A DNA stretch of 64,000 nt from an uncultured Pantoea sp. (GTDB lineage: Bacteria > Pseudomonadota > Gammaproteobacteria > Enterobacterales > Enterobacteriaceae), in NCBI GenBank assembly GCA_913778495.1, contig CAJYVD010000036.1, forward strand, positions 62,001 to 126,000. The letters run 5' to 3'. Below the pieces are notes generated by a model, which saw only the letters and a program-made list of their open reading frames with translations, made no database searches and had not been told where the DNA came from. Every line of letters begins with the position of its first letter. Position 1 is the stretch's first letter. This document shows, in pieces, positions 43,398-53,438 of the stretch. Position numbers and translations under genes: made by a program.

Positions 43398-44297
43398 CAC
43401 CGACAGGCGCGGTGCGTTGTCGGGCCAGTGCTCGCGGCAGCAGTCAATCCACGCCTGCGCGCTTTGCGACAGATAGCTGCCTTCACGCCAGATCAGCCCC
43501 AAACTCCACGCCAGCGAAGAATCCAGCGGCAGCCACAGCAGCGACTGTTTGTCGAGCCGCTGACAAATCGGCTCGGGGAGGATCGCCACTCCCATTCCCG
43601 CCTGCACCATGGCGGCCAGAAAATCCCACTGTGCGCTGTGTAAGGCAATATCCGGCGTCAGCCCCTCGCGCTGAAACGCTTTCATTAATTGCCGATTGAG
43701 GGCGAACTCCTGATTGAGAATAAGCAGCGGATGCGCGGCCAACTCGCGCAGCGTCAGGCGGCTGCGAGCCAGCCAGCTTGGGTCGCGCGGCACCAGCACG
43801 CACAGAGGATGGCGCATCAGCGGCTGGGCGTTAAGGGGTAATCCGTCATCCAGCGGCAGGGCGGTGAGGGCGATATCCAGTGCGCCGTCCAGCACCGCCT
43901 GCTGGGCGGTTAAGCCACCATATTCTGCGATTTTAAGCTGTACGCCGGGATAACGGCGGCGAAACGCAGAGATAGAGCCGGCGATCTGCATGCCCACCAT
44001 CGGCGGAATACCCAAACGCAGCTGGCCGGTTTTCAGCTGATTAATGTCGCCGATTTGCGCTTCAAGCTGATGAAACTCCTGCAAGATCGTCAGGCCGCGC
44101 TGGTACACCGCCTGGCCGCTGTCCGTCAGGTGCAGCTTTCTGCCTTCGCGCAACAGCAGCGTGCAACCCAACTCTTCTTCCAGCTGACGCAGCATCTTGC
44201 TGATGGTCGGTTGCGTCACAAACAGCTTTTCCGCCGCGCGGGTAAAGCTCTGCTGGCGGACCACTTCGGTGAAGTAACGCAGCGCACGCACGTCCAT
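43395..44297 (-). CDS. LysR-family regulator, CidR-like
   Basis: A 300-residue LysR-type regulator: helix-turn-helix in residues 1-60 (ALRYFTEVVRQQSFTRAAEKLFVTQPTISKMLRQLE in parts) and a substrate-binding domain (residues 90-295). The start at 44297 is chosen because AAGGA lies six bases before it, while the ATG at 44303 touches that signal. It is divergent from cidAB, the usual arrangement for the regulator of CidAB (in Bacillus and Staphylococcus the inducer relates to acetate or pyruvate overflow). It lies near actP-acs, which is suggestive. Confidence 0.82.
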   Translation of the reverse strand: MDVRALRYFTEVVRQQSFTRAAEKLFVTQPTISKMLRQLEEELGCTLLLREGRKLHLTDSGQAVYQRGLTILQEFHQLEAQIGDINQLKTGQLRLGIPPMVGMQIAGSISAFRRRYPGVQLKIAEYGGLTAQQAVLDGALDIALTALPLDDGLPLNAQPLMRHPLCVLVPRDPSWLARSRLTLRELAAHPLLILNQEFALNRQLMKAFQREGLTPDIALHSAQWDFLAAMVQAGMGVAILPEPICQRLDKQSLLWLPLDSSLAWSLGLIWREGSYLSQSAQAWIDCCREHWPDNAPRLSV

Positions 44298-44398
44298 AAA
44301 CATTCCTTTTTGGCATAGTTTGGATGATTTTAATTCATTTCATTCACTCTGTGCGCCAGACGTATACTGAAATCCACATTTATCGGGAGGAGATGATC

Positions 44399-44824
44399 AT
44401 GGCGCTGGCGTTACGCCCGCTGAAAACCGAACGGCTTCCTCGGCTGTGGGTACCGCTGCAGCTTCTGCTGTATATCGGCCTGTTCATGTTTAGCGGCTGG
44501 CTGGTGAACTGGATGCGCTTACCGCTGCCGGCCAACGTGGTGGGCATGCTGCTGCTGCTGGCGCTGATCGTCACCGGGATCGTGCCGCTGCGCTGGGTAA
44601 AAGCCGGTGCAAACTGGCTGCTGGCGGAAATGCTGCTGTTCTTTATTCCTGCGGTAGTGGCGGTGGTCAACTACAGCGATCTGCTGCGTGCCGAAGGCGC
44701 ACGTATTTGCCTGGTGATCGCCGTCAGTACGCTGCTGGTGCTGGCGACCACGGCGCTGGTGGTGGATCGCGTTTACCGGTATGAACTGGCGCGCGCGGCG
44801 CGTAAGCAGGCGCAGCATGACTGA
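44399..44824 (+). CDS. CidA/LrgA family holin-like protein
   Basis: A 141-residue inner-membrane protein with four helices (LQLLLYIGLFMFSGWLVNWM, PLPANVVGMLLLLALIVTGI, AEMLLFFIPAVVAVVNYSDLL, and a last helix). The CidA/LrgA family resembles phage holins and is also proposed to carry small organic acids. The ATG at 44399 lies eight bases after GGAGG; the ATG at 44393 is only two bases away. It overlaps the next gene by 8 bp. Confidence 0.87.
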   Translation: MALALRPLKTERLPRLWVPLQLLLYIGLFMFSGWLVNWMRLPLPANVVGMLLLLALIVTGIVPLRWVKAGANWLLAEMLLFFIPAVVAVVNYSDLLRAEGARICLVIAVSTLLVLATTALVVDRVYRYELARAARKQAQHD

Positions 44825-45509
44825 TTTCGTCATTAGCCTGCTGTGCGTGGCGCTGACGCTGCTGGTGTATTACCTCAACAAACGCCTTTATCGCCGTAAA
44901 CAGACCCTGTTGCTGATGCCGCTGGTAATGACGCCCGTGGTGCTGGTGGGGCTGCTGCTGCTGACGCACGTCAGCTGGCAGGATTACATTGCGGAGAGTC
45001 ATTGGCTGATCTGGCTGCTGGGGCCCGCGACTCTGGCCTTTGCGGTGCCGGTCTACGAGAATTTGGCGTTGATCAAACGGCACTGGCTGTCGTTGAGTCT
45101 CGGGGTGATTAGCGCCACGCTGGTGGCGGTGTGCAGTTCGGTGTGGCTGGCGCGCTTGCTGATGCTGCCGGAGAGCATTCAGCGCAGTCTGGCGGTGCGC
45201 TCGATTACCACGCCGTTTGCGCTTGCGGCGGCGCAGCCGATAGGCGGGCAGCCCGATCTGGTGGCGCTATTTGTGGTGATCACCGGCGTATTTGGCATGG
45301 CGGTGGGCGACGTGCTGTTTCTGCGCCTCGCGATTAAGCAGGGCATGGCCAAGGGCGCAGGCTTTGGCGCGGCGTCGCACGGTGCGGGCACGGCGCGTGC
45401 CTATCAAATCGGTCAGCAGGAGGGCGTGGTGTCCAGCCTGGTGATGATGCTGTCTGGCGTGGTGACGGTGCTGTTGGCGCCGCTGTTAAGCCATCTGCTG
45501 TGGGCCTGA
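44817..45509 (+). CDS. CidB/LrgB family membrane protein
   Basis: A 230-residue inner-membrane protein of the LrgB/YohK family with about seven helices: FVISLLCVALTLLVYYLNKRLY at the start, then LIWLLGPATLAFAVPVYEN, RSITTPFALAAAQPIGG and the C-terminal GAASHGAGTARAYQIGQQEG, the family signature. It works with CidA in control of cell lysis or organic-acid export. It overlaps cidA by 8 bp, so the two are translationally coupled. Confidence 0.9.
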   Translation: MTDFVISLLCVALTLLVYYLNKRLYRRKQTLLLMPLVMTPVVLVGLLLLTHVSWQDYIAESHWLIWLLGPATLAFAVPVYENLALIKRHWLSLSLGVISATLVAVCSSVWLARLLMLPESIQRSLAVRSITTPFALAAAQPIGGQPDLVALFVVITGVFGMAVGDVLFLRLAIKQGMAKGAGFGAASHGAGTARAYQIGQQEGVVSSLVMMLSGVVTVLLAPLLSHLLWA

Positions 45510-45633
45510 CGCGGTCACATTTTAGGCGCGATTCACGTCTGTTAACGTAAAGCTTTCCAAATAACCTTGTCTCCCGCCGTGAGGCTGCTACCCTTTGCGC
45601 CGAGAAAATTTTTTTAACACGGAGTGGAACTTA

Positions 45634-46179
45634 ATGTTTAAGCAACTTGTCACCGGGAGCGTGTTGGGTCTGGCACTGCTGAGCAGCGGCGCGCAGGCGA
45701 TTGAGGGCAGCGTTGACGTGGGTGAACATAACACCAACCTGAACCTTGGCCTGGGCACCACCTCACCTGGCCTGTTCCTCAAAGGTAACTGGCTGCGCAG
45801 CGACCACGACGGCAGCACCTACGGTGCGGGCGTTGGCTATAACATCGACGTGGGCGATTTCCGCATTGCGCCTACCGCGAAAGCGCTGTTTACCCATCCG
45901 GAAGATGGTCGCGACGGCTTTACTGTCGCCGTGGGTGCCGGCGCGCACTACAGCTTCAACAGCATGTGGGGCCTGTACGGCGAATACTATTACGCGCCAG
46001 AAGCCTTCTCCGATCGCCTCGACAGCTATCAGGAAGCCTCGGGCGGCCTGAGCTTCACGCCGATTTCGCTGCTGAACCTGCGCGTGGGTTATCAGTACAT
46101 CGAGCTGAACAATAAGGGCGACCGCAAAGACAACGTGCTGGTAGATGGCCCGTACGTGGGCGCTTCACTGCGTTTCTAA
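45634..46179 (+). CDS. YfaZ-family outer-membrane protein
   Basis: A 181-residue exported protein: signal peptide of about 22 residues ending GAQA, then a small beta barrel with alternating strands (NTNLNLGLGTTSPGLFLKGNW, YGAGVGYNIDVGDFRI, GLYGEYYYAPEAF in pieces) and a terminal aromatic residue (GPYVGASLRF). The ATG at 45634 follows GGAG. The YfaZ family has no firm function; a porin-like role is proposed. It lies 124 bp after cidB and shares a terminator with actP. Confidence 0.88.
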   Translation: MFKQLVTGSVLGLALLSSGAQAIEGSVDVGEHNTNLNLGLGTTSPGLFLKGNWLRSDHDGSTYGAGVGYNIDVGDFRIAPTAKALFTHPEDGRDGFTVAVGAGAHYSFNSMWGLYGEYYYAPEAFSDRLDSYQEASGGLSFTPISLLNLRVGYQYIELNNKGDRKDNVLVDGPYVGASLRF

Positions 46180-46196
46180 TCGGTAGCAAGCAAAAA

Positions 46197-46224
46197 AACG
46201 GCGGCCTGATGGCCGCCGTTTTTA
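46197..46224. terminator. Bidirectional terminator between the yfaZ-type gene and actP
   Basis: AACGGCGGCC and GGCCGCCGTT pair around TGAT, with seven A on the left and five T on the right. Confidence 0.93.
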
Positions 46225-47877
46225 TTAGTGCGCTTTCCCTTGTGAAATACCCACGCCGGTTTGCGAACGGATAAACTGGCCGCGGAAGCGCGCCCGTTCC
46301 TGCAACCCTTGCGCGGAATGGTCGGTGATGGAGAACAGCCAGGTGCCCACGAAGGCGGCAAGCATGGAGAACAGCGCCGGATATTCATACGGATAGATCG
46401 GCTTCGCGTGCCCCAGTACCTGCACCCAAATGGTCGGACCGAGGATCATCAGCACCACGGCGGTGATAAGCCCCAGCCAGCCGCCCACCATCGCACCGCG
46501 CGTGGTGAGTTTTGACCAGTACATAGAGAGCAGAATGATCGGGAAGTTACAGCTGGCTGCGATGGAGAACGCCAGTCCCACCATAAAGGCGATGTTCTGT
46601 TTCTCAAACAGAATGCCCAGCGCAATGGCCACCACGCCCAGCACCAGCACGGTGATTTTTGACACGCGCAACTCTTCGCGCTCGGTCGCCTGCCCTTTGC
46701 GGATCACGCTGGCGTAGAGATCGTGCGACACCGCAGACGCGCCCGCCAGCGTTAAGCCCGCCACCACCGCCAGAATGGTGGCAAACGCCACGGCGGAGAT
46801 AAAGCCAAGGAACAGACTGCCGCCGACTGCGTTTGACAGGTGCACCGCCGCCATGTTGGTGCCGCCAATCAGCGCGCCGGTGGCATCTTTAAAGGCTGGG
46901 TTCGCCCCGACCAGCAGAATGGCACCAAAGCCGATAATAAAGGTCAGGAAGTAGAAGTAGCCCATAAAGCCGGTGGCCCAAAACACGCTTTTACGCGCTT
47001 CGCGCGCATCGGCGACGGTAAAGAAGCGCATCAGGATATGCGGTAAGCCAGCGGTACCAAACATCAGCCCCAGCCCCAGCGACAGTGCTGAAATCGGATC
47101 TTTTACCAACCCGCCCGGCTGCATGATCGCCGCGCCTTTGGGGTGCACCGCCATGGCTTGGGTAAACAGCGTATTGAAGCTAAAGCCCGCCGCTTTCATT
47201 ACCATGATTGCCATAAAGCTGGCGCCAAACAGCAGCAGCACTGCCTTAATGATCTGTACCCACGTGGTCGCCAGCATGCCGCCAAACAGGACATACAGCA
47301 CCATCAGGATGCCGACCAGCACCACGGCGATATGGTAATCCAGGCCGAACAGCAGCTGGATCAGTTTTCCAGCGCCCACCATCTGCGCAATCAGATACAG
47401 CGCCACCACCACCAGCGAACCGCAGGCGGAAAGCGTGCGAATTGGCATCTGCTTCAGGCGATAAGAGGCGACATCGGCAAAGGTATAGCGTCCAAGATTA
47501 CGCAGGCGCTCGGCTATCAAAAACAGAATCATCGGCCAGCCCACCAGGAAGCCGAGCGAATAGATCAAGCCGTCATAGCCAGAGGTGTAAACCAGCGCCG
47601 AAATGCCCAGAAACGAGGCGGCCGACATAAAATCGCCCGCCATTGCCAGGCCATTTTGAAAGCCGGTGATGTTGCCGCCCGCGGTGTAATAATCGCTGCG
47701 CGAGCGCGTCCGTTTTGAGGCCCAGTAAGTGATGCCAAGCGTGGCGGCCACAAACACCACGAACATGGCGATGGCTTCATAGTTGGTGGCCTGACGCTGC
47801 ACCGCGCCGGTAATGGCATCGGCGGCGAGCACGCTGGCGGGAAGCGAAGCCATGAGAATGACCAGCAAACGCATCAT
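46225..47877 (-). CDS. actP: Cation/acetate symporter ActP
   Basis: A 550-residue sodium:solute symporter that takes up acetate and glycolate. A cleavable signal-like N-terminus ([18 protein letters not shown]) precedes about 13 helices; SSS-family motifs include [31 protein letters not shown] in pieces and AEATI... replaced here by [26 protein letters not shown]. It overlaps yjcH by 4 bp (ATGA), and with acs forms the acs-yjcH-actP acetate-use operon. Confidence 0.95.
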   Translation of the reverse strand: MMRLLVILMASLPASVLAADAITGAVQRQATNYEAIAMFVVFVAATLGITYWASKRTRSRSDYYTAGGNITGFQNGLAMAGDFMSAASFLGISALVYTSGYDGLIYSLGFLVGWPMILFLIAERLRNLGRYTFADVASYRLKQMPIRTLSACGSLVVVALYLIAQMVGAGKLIQLLFGLDYHIAVVLVGILMVLYVLFGGMLATTWVQIIKAVLLLFGASFMAIMVMKAAGFSFNTLFTQAMAVHPKGAAIMQPGGLVKDPISALSLGLGLMFGTAGLPHILMRFFTVADAREARKSVFWATGFMGYFYFLTFIIGFGAILLVGANPAFKDATGALIGGTNMAAVHLSNAVGGSLFLGFISAVAFATILAVVAGLTLAGASAVSHDLYASVIRKGQATEREELRVSKITVLVLGVVAIALGILFEKQNIAFMVGLAFSIAASCNFPIILLSMYWSKLTTRGAMVGGWLGLITAVVLMILGPTIWVQVLGHAKPIYPYEYPALFSMLAAFVGTWLFSITDHSAQGLQERARFRGQFIRSQTGVGISQGKAH

Positions 47878-48206
47878 GATTTCACCTCGCTCAGGATCTG
47901 TTTGGTAAGGCGATCGAACTCACCGTTGGCGCGCCATACGTACACGCCGGTGAGCACAAAGGAGACCACAATCAGGCCAACGCCGATGGGGATGCCGCGC
48001 GTCACGTTGGTGCCGGCATGCAGCGGCGTACCGAGCCAGGCGGGGGCAAAGGCGATAAGCAGAATAAAACCGACGTACAGCACCAGCATGATCGCGCTCA
48101 GCAGCAGCGCGAACGCCTGGCGTTTGTGCACCAGTTCCTGAAAGCGCGGATTATGCTCAATTTGCTGCCAAACGGCTTCCTGTTGATTTAAGGCTTCGTT
48201 CATCAC
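47874..48206 (-). CDS. yjcH: DUF485 inner-membrane protein YjcH
   Basis: A 110-residue membrane protein with two helices. Conserved DUF485 features are [38 protein letters not shown] and a second helix ending [13 protein letters not shown]. It is always found with ActP-type permeases and is thought to assist them. The start is 48206 or the next Met at 48203. It lies 169 bp after acs; a separate weak promoter in that gap is possible. Confidence 0.93.
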   Translation of the reverse strand: MMNEALNQQEAVWQQIEHNPRFQELVHKRQAFALLLSAIMLVLYVGFILLIAFAPAWLGTPLHAGTNVTRGIPIGVGLIVVSFVLTGVYVWRANGEFDRLTKQILSEVKS

Positions 48207-48375
48207 AGTTTCTCCAGAGGAAGGGCAGGCGGATAACGCACGCGAACGTGAGATAACGGCCTAAATGTTCTTGTTATTAAGATCTTGTGAAGATGAAAAG
48301 CGTACGGCGTAGGGAAGAGTGACGGCGCGCTGCCTGCGGTGAACAGGCGGGCACGCGCCGTCGCGTCAATGCCGG

Positions 48376-50331
48376 TCAGGGCATGGCGATGGACTGTTTC
48401 TCCTCCAGCAATTTCTCTACCACGCCGGGATCGGCCAGGGTAGAGGTATCGCCAAAGTTGCTGGTATCGCCCGCCGCAATTTTGCGCAGAATACGGCGCA
48501 TAATTTTACCGGAGCGAGTTTTTGGCAGGGAATCGGTCCAGTGCAGCACGTCCGGGGTGGCGATTGGGCCGATCTCTTTACGCACCCAGTTACGCACTTC
48601 GGTGTACAGCTCAGGCGACGGTTCTTCACCGTGATTCAGCGTGATGTAGGCATAAATCGCTTGCCCTTTGATGCTGTGCGGAATGCCCACCACCGCGGCT
48701 TCGGCGATTTTCGGATGAGAGACCAGCGCCGACTCAATTTCCGCCGTACCCAAACGGTGGCCGGAGACGTTAAGCACATCATCCACGCGACCGGTGATCC
48801 AGTAGTAGCCATCTTCGTCACGGCGCGCGCCGTCGCCGCTGAAGTAGCGATGTTTAAAGGTGGAAAAATAGGTCTGTTCAAAGCGCTCGTGATCGCCAAA
48901 CAGCGTGCGCGCCTGGCCCGGCCACGAATCGTTGATCACCAGATTGCCCTCGGTCGCGCCCTCAAGCGGATTGCCTTCGTTATCTACCAGCGCGGGCTGC
49001 ACGCCAAAGAACGGATGCGTGGCGGAACCGGCTTTCAGCTCGGTCGCACCCGGCAGCGGGGCGATCATGAAACCGCCGGTTTCGGTCTGCCACCAGGTAT
49101 CCACAATAGGGCAGCGGCTGTCGCCAATTTTCTTGTGATACCACTCCCAGGCTTCCGGGTTAATGGGTTCGCCCACCGATCCCATGATGCGCAGGCTGCT
49201 GCGCTGCGTGCCTTCAATCGCTTTATCGCCTTCGGCCATCAGGGCGCGAATCGCGGTGGGTGCGGTATAGAGCAGCGTGACCTTGTGTTTATCCACCACT
49301 TCCGCCATGCGGCTGGGCTTCGGCCAGTTGGGGACGCCTTCAAACATCAGCGTGGTGGCACCGCAGGCCAGCGGGCCATAAAGCAGATAGCTGTGACCGG
49401 TGATCCAGCCGACGTCGGCGGTGCACCAGTAAACATCATCGTCGTGGTAATCGAACACGTATTTAAACGTGGTGGCGGCATACACCAGATAACCGCCGGT
49501 GGTGTGCAGCACGCCTTTGGGCTTGCCGGTGGAGCCAGAGGTATACAGGATAAACAGCGGATGCTCGGCTTCAACCGCCACCGGCTCGTGCCGATCGCTG
49601 GCCTGCGCCATCAGCTCGTGCCACCAGAGATCGCGCCCGTCGTGCCACGCCGTGGCGTTACCGGTGCGCTGGAACACCACCACATTTTTCACGCTGGTGA
49701 CGCCGGGATTGTTCAGCGCGTCATCCACGTTTTTCTTCAGCGGAATGCTGCGTCCGGCGCGCACGCCCTCGTCAGCGGTGATCACCAGTTTGGCGTTGGA
49801 GTCAATCACGCGACCCGCGACCGCTTCCGGCGAGAAGCCGCCGAAAATCACCGAATGCACGGCACCAATGCGCGCGCACGCCAGCATCGCGACCGCCGCT
49901 TCCGGCACCATCGGCATATAAATGGCGACCACGTCGCCTTTTTTCACGCCCAAATTAGTCAGGACGTTAGCAAAGCGGCAGACATCGGCATGCAGCTCAC
50001 GGAAGGTGAGGGTCTTGGTTTCATTGGCGTCGTCGCCCTCCCAAATAATGGCGGGACGATCGCCACGCGTCGCCAGATGGCGATCGAGGCAGTTGGCGGC
50101 AAGATTCAGCGTGCCGGCTTCGTACCAGCGAATCGAAATATTGCCCGGTGCGAAAGAGGTGTTTTTAACCCGGTCATAGGGTGTGATCCAGTCGAGGATT
50201 TTGCCTTGTTCACCCCAAAAGGTTTCGGGATCGTCAACCGACTGTTGATACATCGCCGTATATTGCTCGGCGTTAATCAGGGCATTCTCTGCAATCGCAG
50301 CGGGTACGGGATGCTTATAAATCTGACTCAT
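48376..50331 (-). CDS. acs: Acetyl-CoA synthetase
   Basis: A 651-residue cytoplasmic enzyme making acetyl-CoA from acetate, ATP and CoA through acetyl-adenylate; it scavenges low acetate. Motifs: [19 protein letters not shown] (AMP-binding P-loop), [11 protein letters not shown], and [11 protein letters not shown] near the C-terminus with the lysine (about residue 609) that is acetylated for control. The gene heads the acs-yjcH-actP operon; in E. coli it is under cAMP-CRP control. Its upstream region of 558 bp faces gltP; the nrf genes found there in E. coli are missing. Confidence 0.97.
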   Translation of the reverse strand: MSQIYKHPVPAAIAENALINAEQYTAMYQQSVDDPETFWGEQGKILDWITPYDRVKNTSFAPGNISIRWYEAGTLNLAANCLDRHLATRGDRPAIIWEGDDANETKTLTFRELHADVCRFANVLTNLGVKKGDVVAIYMPMVPEAAVAMLACARIGAVHSVIFGGFSPEAVAGRVIDSNAKLVITADEGVRAGRSIPLKKNVDDALNNPGVTSVKNVVVFQRTGNATAWHDGRDLWWHELMAQASDRHEPVAVEAEHPLFILYTSGSTGKPKGVLHTTGGYLVYAATTFKYVFDYHDDDVYWCTADVGWITGHSYLLYGPLACGATTLMFEGVPNWPKPSRMAEVVDKHKVTLLYTAPTAIRALMAEGDKAIEGTQRSSLRIMGSVGEPINPEAWEWYHKKIGDSRCPIVDTWWQTETGGFMIAPLPGATELKAGSATHPFFGVQPALVDNEGNPLEGATEGNLVINDSWPGQARTLFGDHERFEQTYFSTFKHRYFSGDGARRDEDGYYWITGRVDDVLNVSGHRLGTAEIESALVSHPKIAEAAVVGIPHSIKGQAIYAYITLNHGEEPSPELYTEVRNWVRKEIGPIATPDVLHWTDSLPKTRSGKIMRRILRKIAAGDTSNFGDTSTLADPGVVEKLLEEKQSIAMP

Positions 50332-50889
50332 GGCTGACCTCCTTGAAGATGTTAATCATATGTCTATCAAAGGTTAATTAAATAGCATGCGGAAGGCTTT
50401 GTTTTGGTTTTGCAGACTGGATCACGACCCTGCCGAGGGCAAAAACAGCGGTATTTGTGGGTATTTATTTAGCGAGTAAAGGCGCGGGCGCGCGGGCTGG
50501 GTGGCTAAAAAACAGGCAAACGCGCCGGGCAATTTTTTACCTTCCAGCGCAGAGTCATGCGGAAACTTATCGAATTAACACTTTTCATAACAGCGAGTTA
50601 TGTTTAACCCCTTAAGTCAGCATTTTATGCTACAAAGCTGAATAACTTTTACGCTAACCCGCCGGGGGTTGCATTTACCGTAGTGAAAATGGTACTTATC
50701 TCGCCGCTGTTCAGCAGGTATCAACTCAGGCTGCTGCATCACGCAGGCGCAAAATGCCCGCACGGTTAACTGCACTGCAGCCCATTATAACCCTCTATTT
50801 TATCGGGCTTTTGCTCACTTCCCTGTGTGTCACGTCTTCTGCACCTTCGCAGCAGAGCAAAGGGGTTTTTACTGAGGAAATAACGTGTT
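50332..50889. other. 558-bp divergent control region between acs and gltP
   Basis: No gene is seen. It must hold the acs and gltP promoters. A half-matching CRP-like site (TGCAG-N6-TCACG) lies at 50411-50426, and TGTGTGTCACG occurs near 50825; neither is strong. A GAGGAAATAA ribosome site precedes gltP. Palindromic bits such as CATAACAGCGAGTTATG near 50586-50602 may be operator DNA. Confidence 0.5.
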
Positions 50890-52191
50890 ATGAAAGGTTT
50901 TAAATTCACCCTGGCCTGGCAAATTTTAATTGCCTTGATTCTTGGCGTTATCGTCGGGACCGTGCTGCATAATCAGCCCGACGATCGTGAATGGTTAATC
51001 ACCAATATTCTGACCCCGGCAGGCGACATCTTTATTCATCTGATCAAGATGATTGTGGTGCCCATTGTTATCTCATCACTCATCGTTGGCATTGCTGGCG
51101 TCGGTGACGCGAAAAAGCTGGGGCGTATCGGCGTTAAAACCATTGTTTATTTTGAAGTGATCACCACCCTTGCCATTGTGGTCGGCATTACGCTGGCCAA
51201 CGTATTCCAACCCGGCAGCGGCATTGATATGTCAACGCTGGCAACGGTGGACATCTCTAAATATGAAGCCACCACGGAAGCGGTGCAGGGCGCGCCGCAC
51301 GGTTTGGTGACTACCATTCTTTCGCTGATCCCGCAGAATATCTTTGCCTCGCTGGTGAAGGGCGATATGTTGCCGATCATTTTCTTCTCGGTACTGTTTG
51401 GCATGGGCCTGTCCGCGCTGCCGTCGGAGCACCGCGATCCGCTGGTGACGGTATTCCGTTCGGTGTCGGAAACCATGTTCAAAGTCACGCACATGATCAT
51501 GCGCTATGCGCCGGTGGGCGTGTTCGCCTTGATTGCTGTGACGATTGCCAACTTTGGTTTCGCGTCGCTCTATCCGCTGGCGAAGTTGGTACTGCTGGTT
51601 TACGTCGCCATTCTGTTCTTTGCCTTTGTGGTGCTGGGCACGGTGGCGCGGCTGTGCAAACTGCGCATTACCACGCTGATGCGCATCCTGAAAGATGAGC
51701 TGATCCTGGCGTACTCGACCTCAAGCTCAGAGACCGTGCTGCCGCGCATCATGCAAAAAATGGAAGCCTACGGCGCGCCGAAGGCCATCACCAGCTTTGT
51801 GGTGCCAACCGGTTACTCGTTTAACCTTGATGGTTCTACGCTGTATCAGAGCATTGCCGCCATCTTTATTGCCCAGCTGTACGGCATCGATCTGTCACTG
51901 AGTGACGAGATCATTCTGGTGCTGACGCTGATGGTGACCTCAAAAGGCATCGCAGGCGTACCGGGCGTGTCGTTCGTGGTGCTGCTGGCCACCTTGGGCA
52001 GCGTAGGGATTCCGCTGGAAGGCCTCGCCTTCATTGCCGGCGTCGACCGCATCATGGACATGGCGCGTACCGCGTTAAACGTCATCGGCAACGCGCTGGC
52101 GGTGCTGGTGATCGCGCGCTGGGAAAACCAGTTCGACAGCCAGCAGGCCGCGGCCTATGAAAGCCAGCTGCGCGCGCAGAGCGCCAGCTAA
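50890..52191 (+). CDS. gltP: Glutamate/aspartate:proton symporter GltP
   Basis: A 433-residue inner-membrane importer of the DAACS family. Family hallmarks are the N-terminal FTLAWQILIALILGVIVG, the serine-rich loop YSTSSSETVLPRIM, the NxxG-type segment VPTGYSFNLDGSTLYQS that binds the substrate carboxylate, and the late GIAGVPGVSFVVLLATLG hairpin followed by the conserved VDRIMDMARTALNVIGN. The length is within a few residues of E. coli GltP. It diverges from acs; in E. coli the nrf operon lies between them. Confidence 0.95.
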   Translation: MKGFKFTLAWQILIALILGVIVGTVLHNQPDDREWLITNILTPAGDIFIHLIKMIVVPIVISSLIVGIAGVGDAKKLGRIGVKTIVYFEVITTLAIVVGITLANVFQPGSGIDMSTLATVDISKYEATTEAVQGAPHGLVTTILSLIPQNIFASLVKGDMLPIIFFSVLFGMGLSALPSEHRDPLVTVFRSVSETMFKVTHMIMRYAPVGVFALIAVTIANFGFASLYPLAKLVLLVYVAILFFAFVVLGTVARLCKLRITTLMRILKDELILAYSTSSSETVLPRIMQKMEAYGAPKAITSFVVPTGYSFNLDGSTLYQSIAAIFIAQLYGIDLSLSDEIILVLTLMVTSKGIAGVPGVSFVVLLATLGSVGIPLEGLAFIAGVDRIMDMARTALNVIGNALAVLVIARWENQFDSQQAAAYESQLRAQSAS

Positions 52192-52214
52192 CCCTTGCCA
52201 GTGCTGAACCCCGC

Positions 52215-52241
52215 AAACCCGCCTCACGGCGGGTTTTTTAT
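52215..52241 (+). terminator. Terminator after gltP
   Basis: AAACCCGCC and GGCGGGTTT pair around TCAC, followed by further T residues. Confidence 0.92.
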
Positions 52242-52332
52242 TGTCTGCGAAAAACACGCGGCCAGACATGAATTAACAGCCTGATTTGTTATATATTTTT
52301 GGACATAACCCCATCAACGGCAGGAGTGGCCG

Positions 52333-53241
<909 letters not shown>

Positions 53242-53289
53242 CCGGACGCGCGGCTTTTTTAAAAGTAGTATAAAAATTTACCAATAAAA

Positions 53290-53310
53290 ACCCCTGTAAA
53301 AGCAGGGGTA
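53290..53310 (+). terminator. Possible terminator after murQ
   Basis: CCCCTG and CAGGGG pair around TAAAAG, with A-rich DNA before it and TAAATTT after it. The T-run is interrupted, so strength is uncertain. Confidence 0.6.
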
Positions 53311-53356
53311 AATTTACAGATGCCATTATTTCAGGATGAAAATTAATTCCACGTGC

Positions 53357-53383
53357 TAAAGCCCGCTGTTGACCTGCCGAAAA
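53357..53383 (+). promoter_or_regulatory. Sigma-28 (FliA) promoter of the Aer-like receptor gene
   Basis: TAAAGCCC, an 11-base spacer and GCCGAAAA match the FliA consensus TAAA(GTTT)-N11-GCCGATAA with the key TAAAG and GCCGA bases intact. It ends 55 bp before the start codon. In E. coli aer is a late flagellar gene read by sigma-28, so this fits the family. Confidence 0.85.
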
Positions 53384-53438
53384 GATAAAAAAGCATTATC
53401 GATTTGCTTCACTTTTTTGCGCCTTGCAAGGACAACAC

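Noticed and set aside
48541-50337. 598-codon plus-strand open frame opposite acs
   Set aside because: It is exactly antisense to acs, rich in Arg and His without any domain pattern, and has no convincing ribosome site.
50405-50430. CRP site for acs
   Set aside because: Only the right half-site (TCACG) is good; the left half (TGCAG) has too many mismatches for a firm call.
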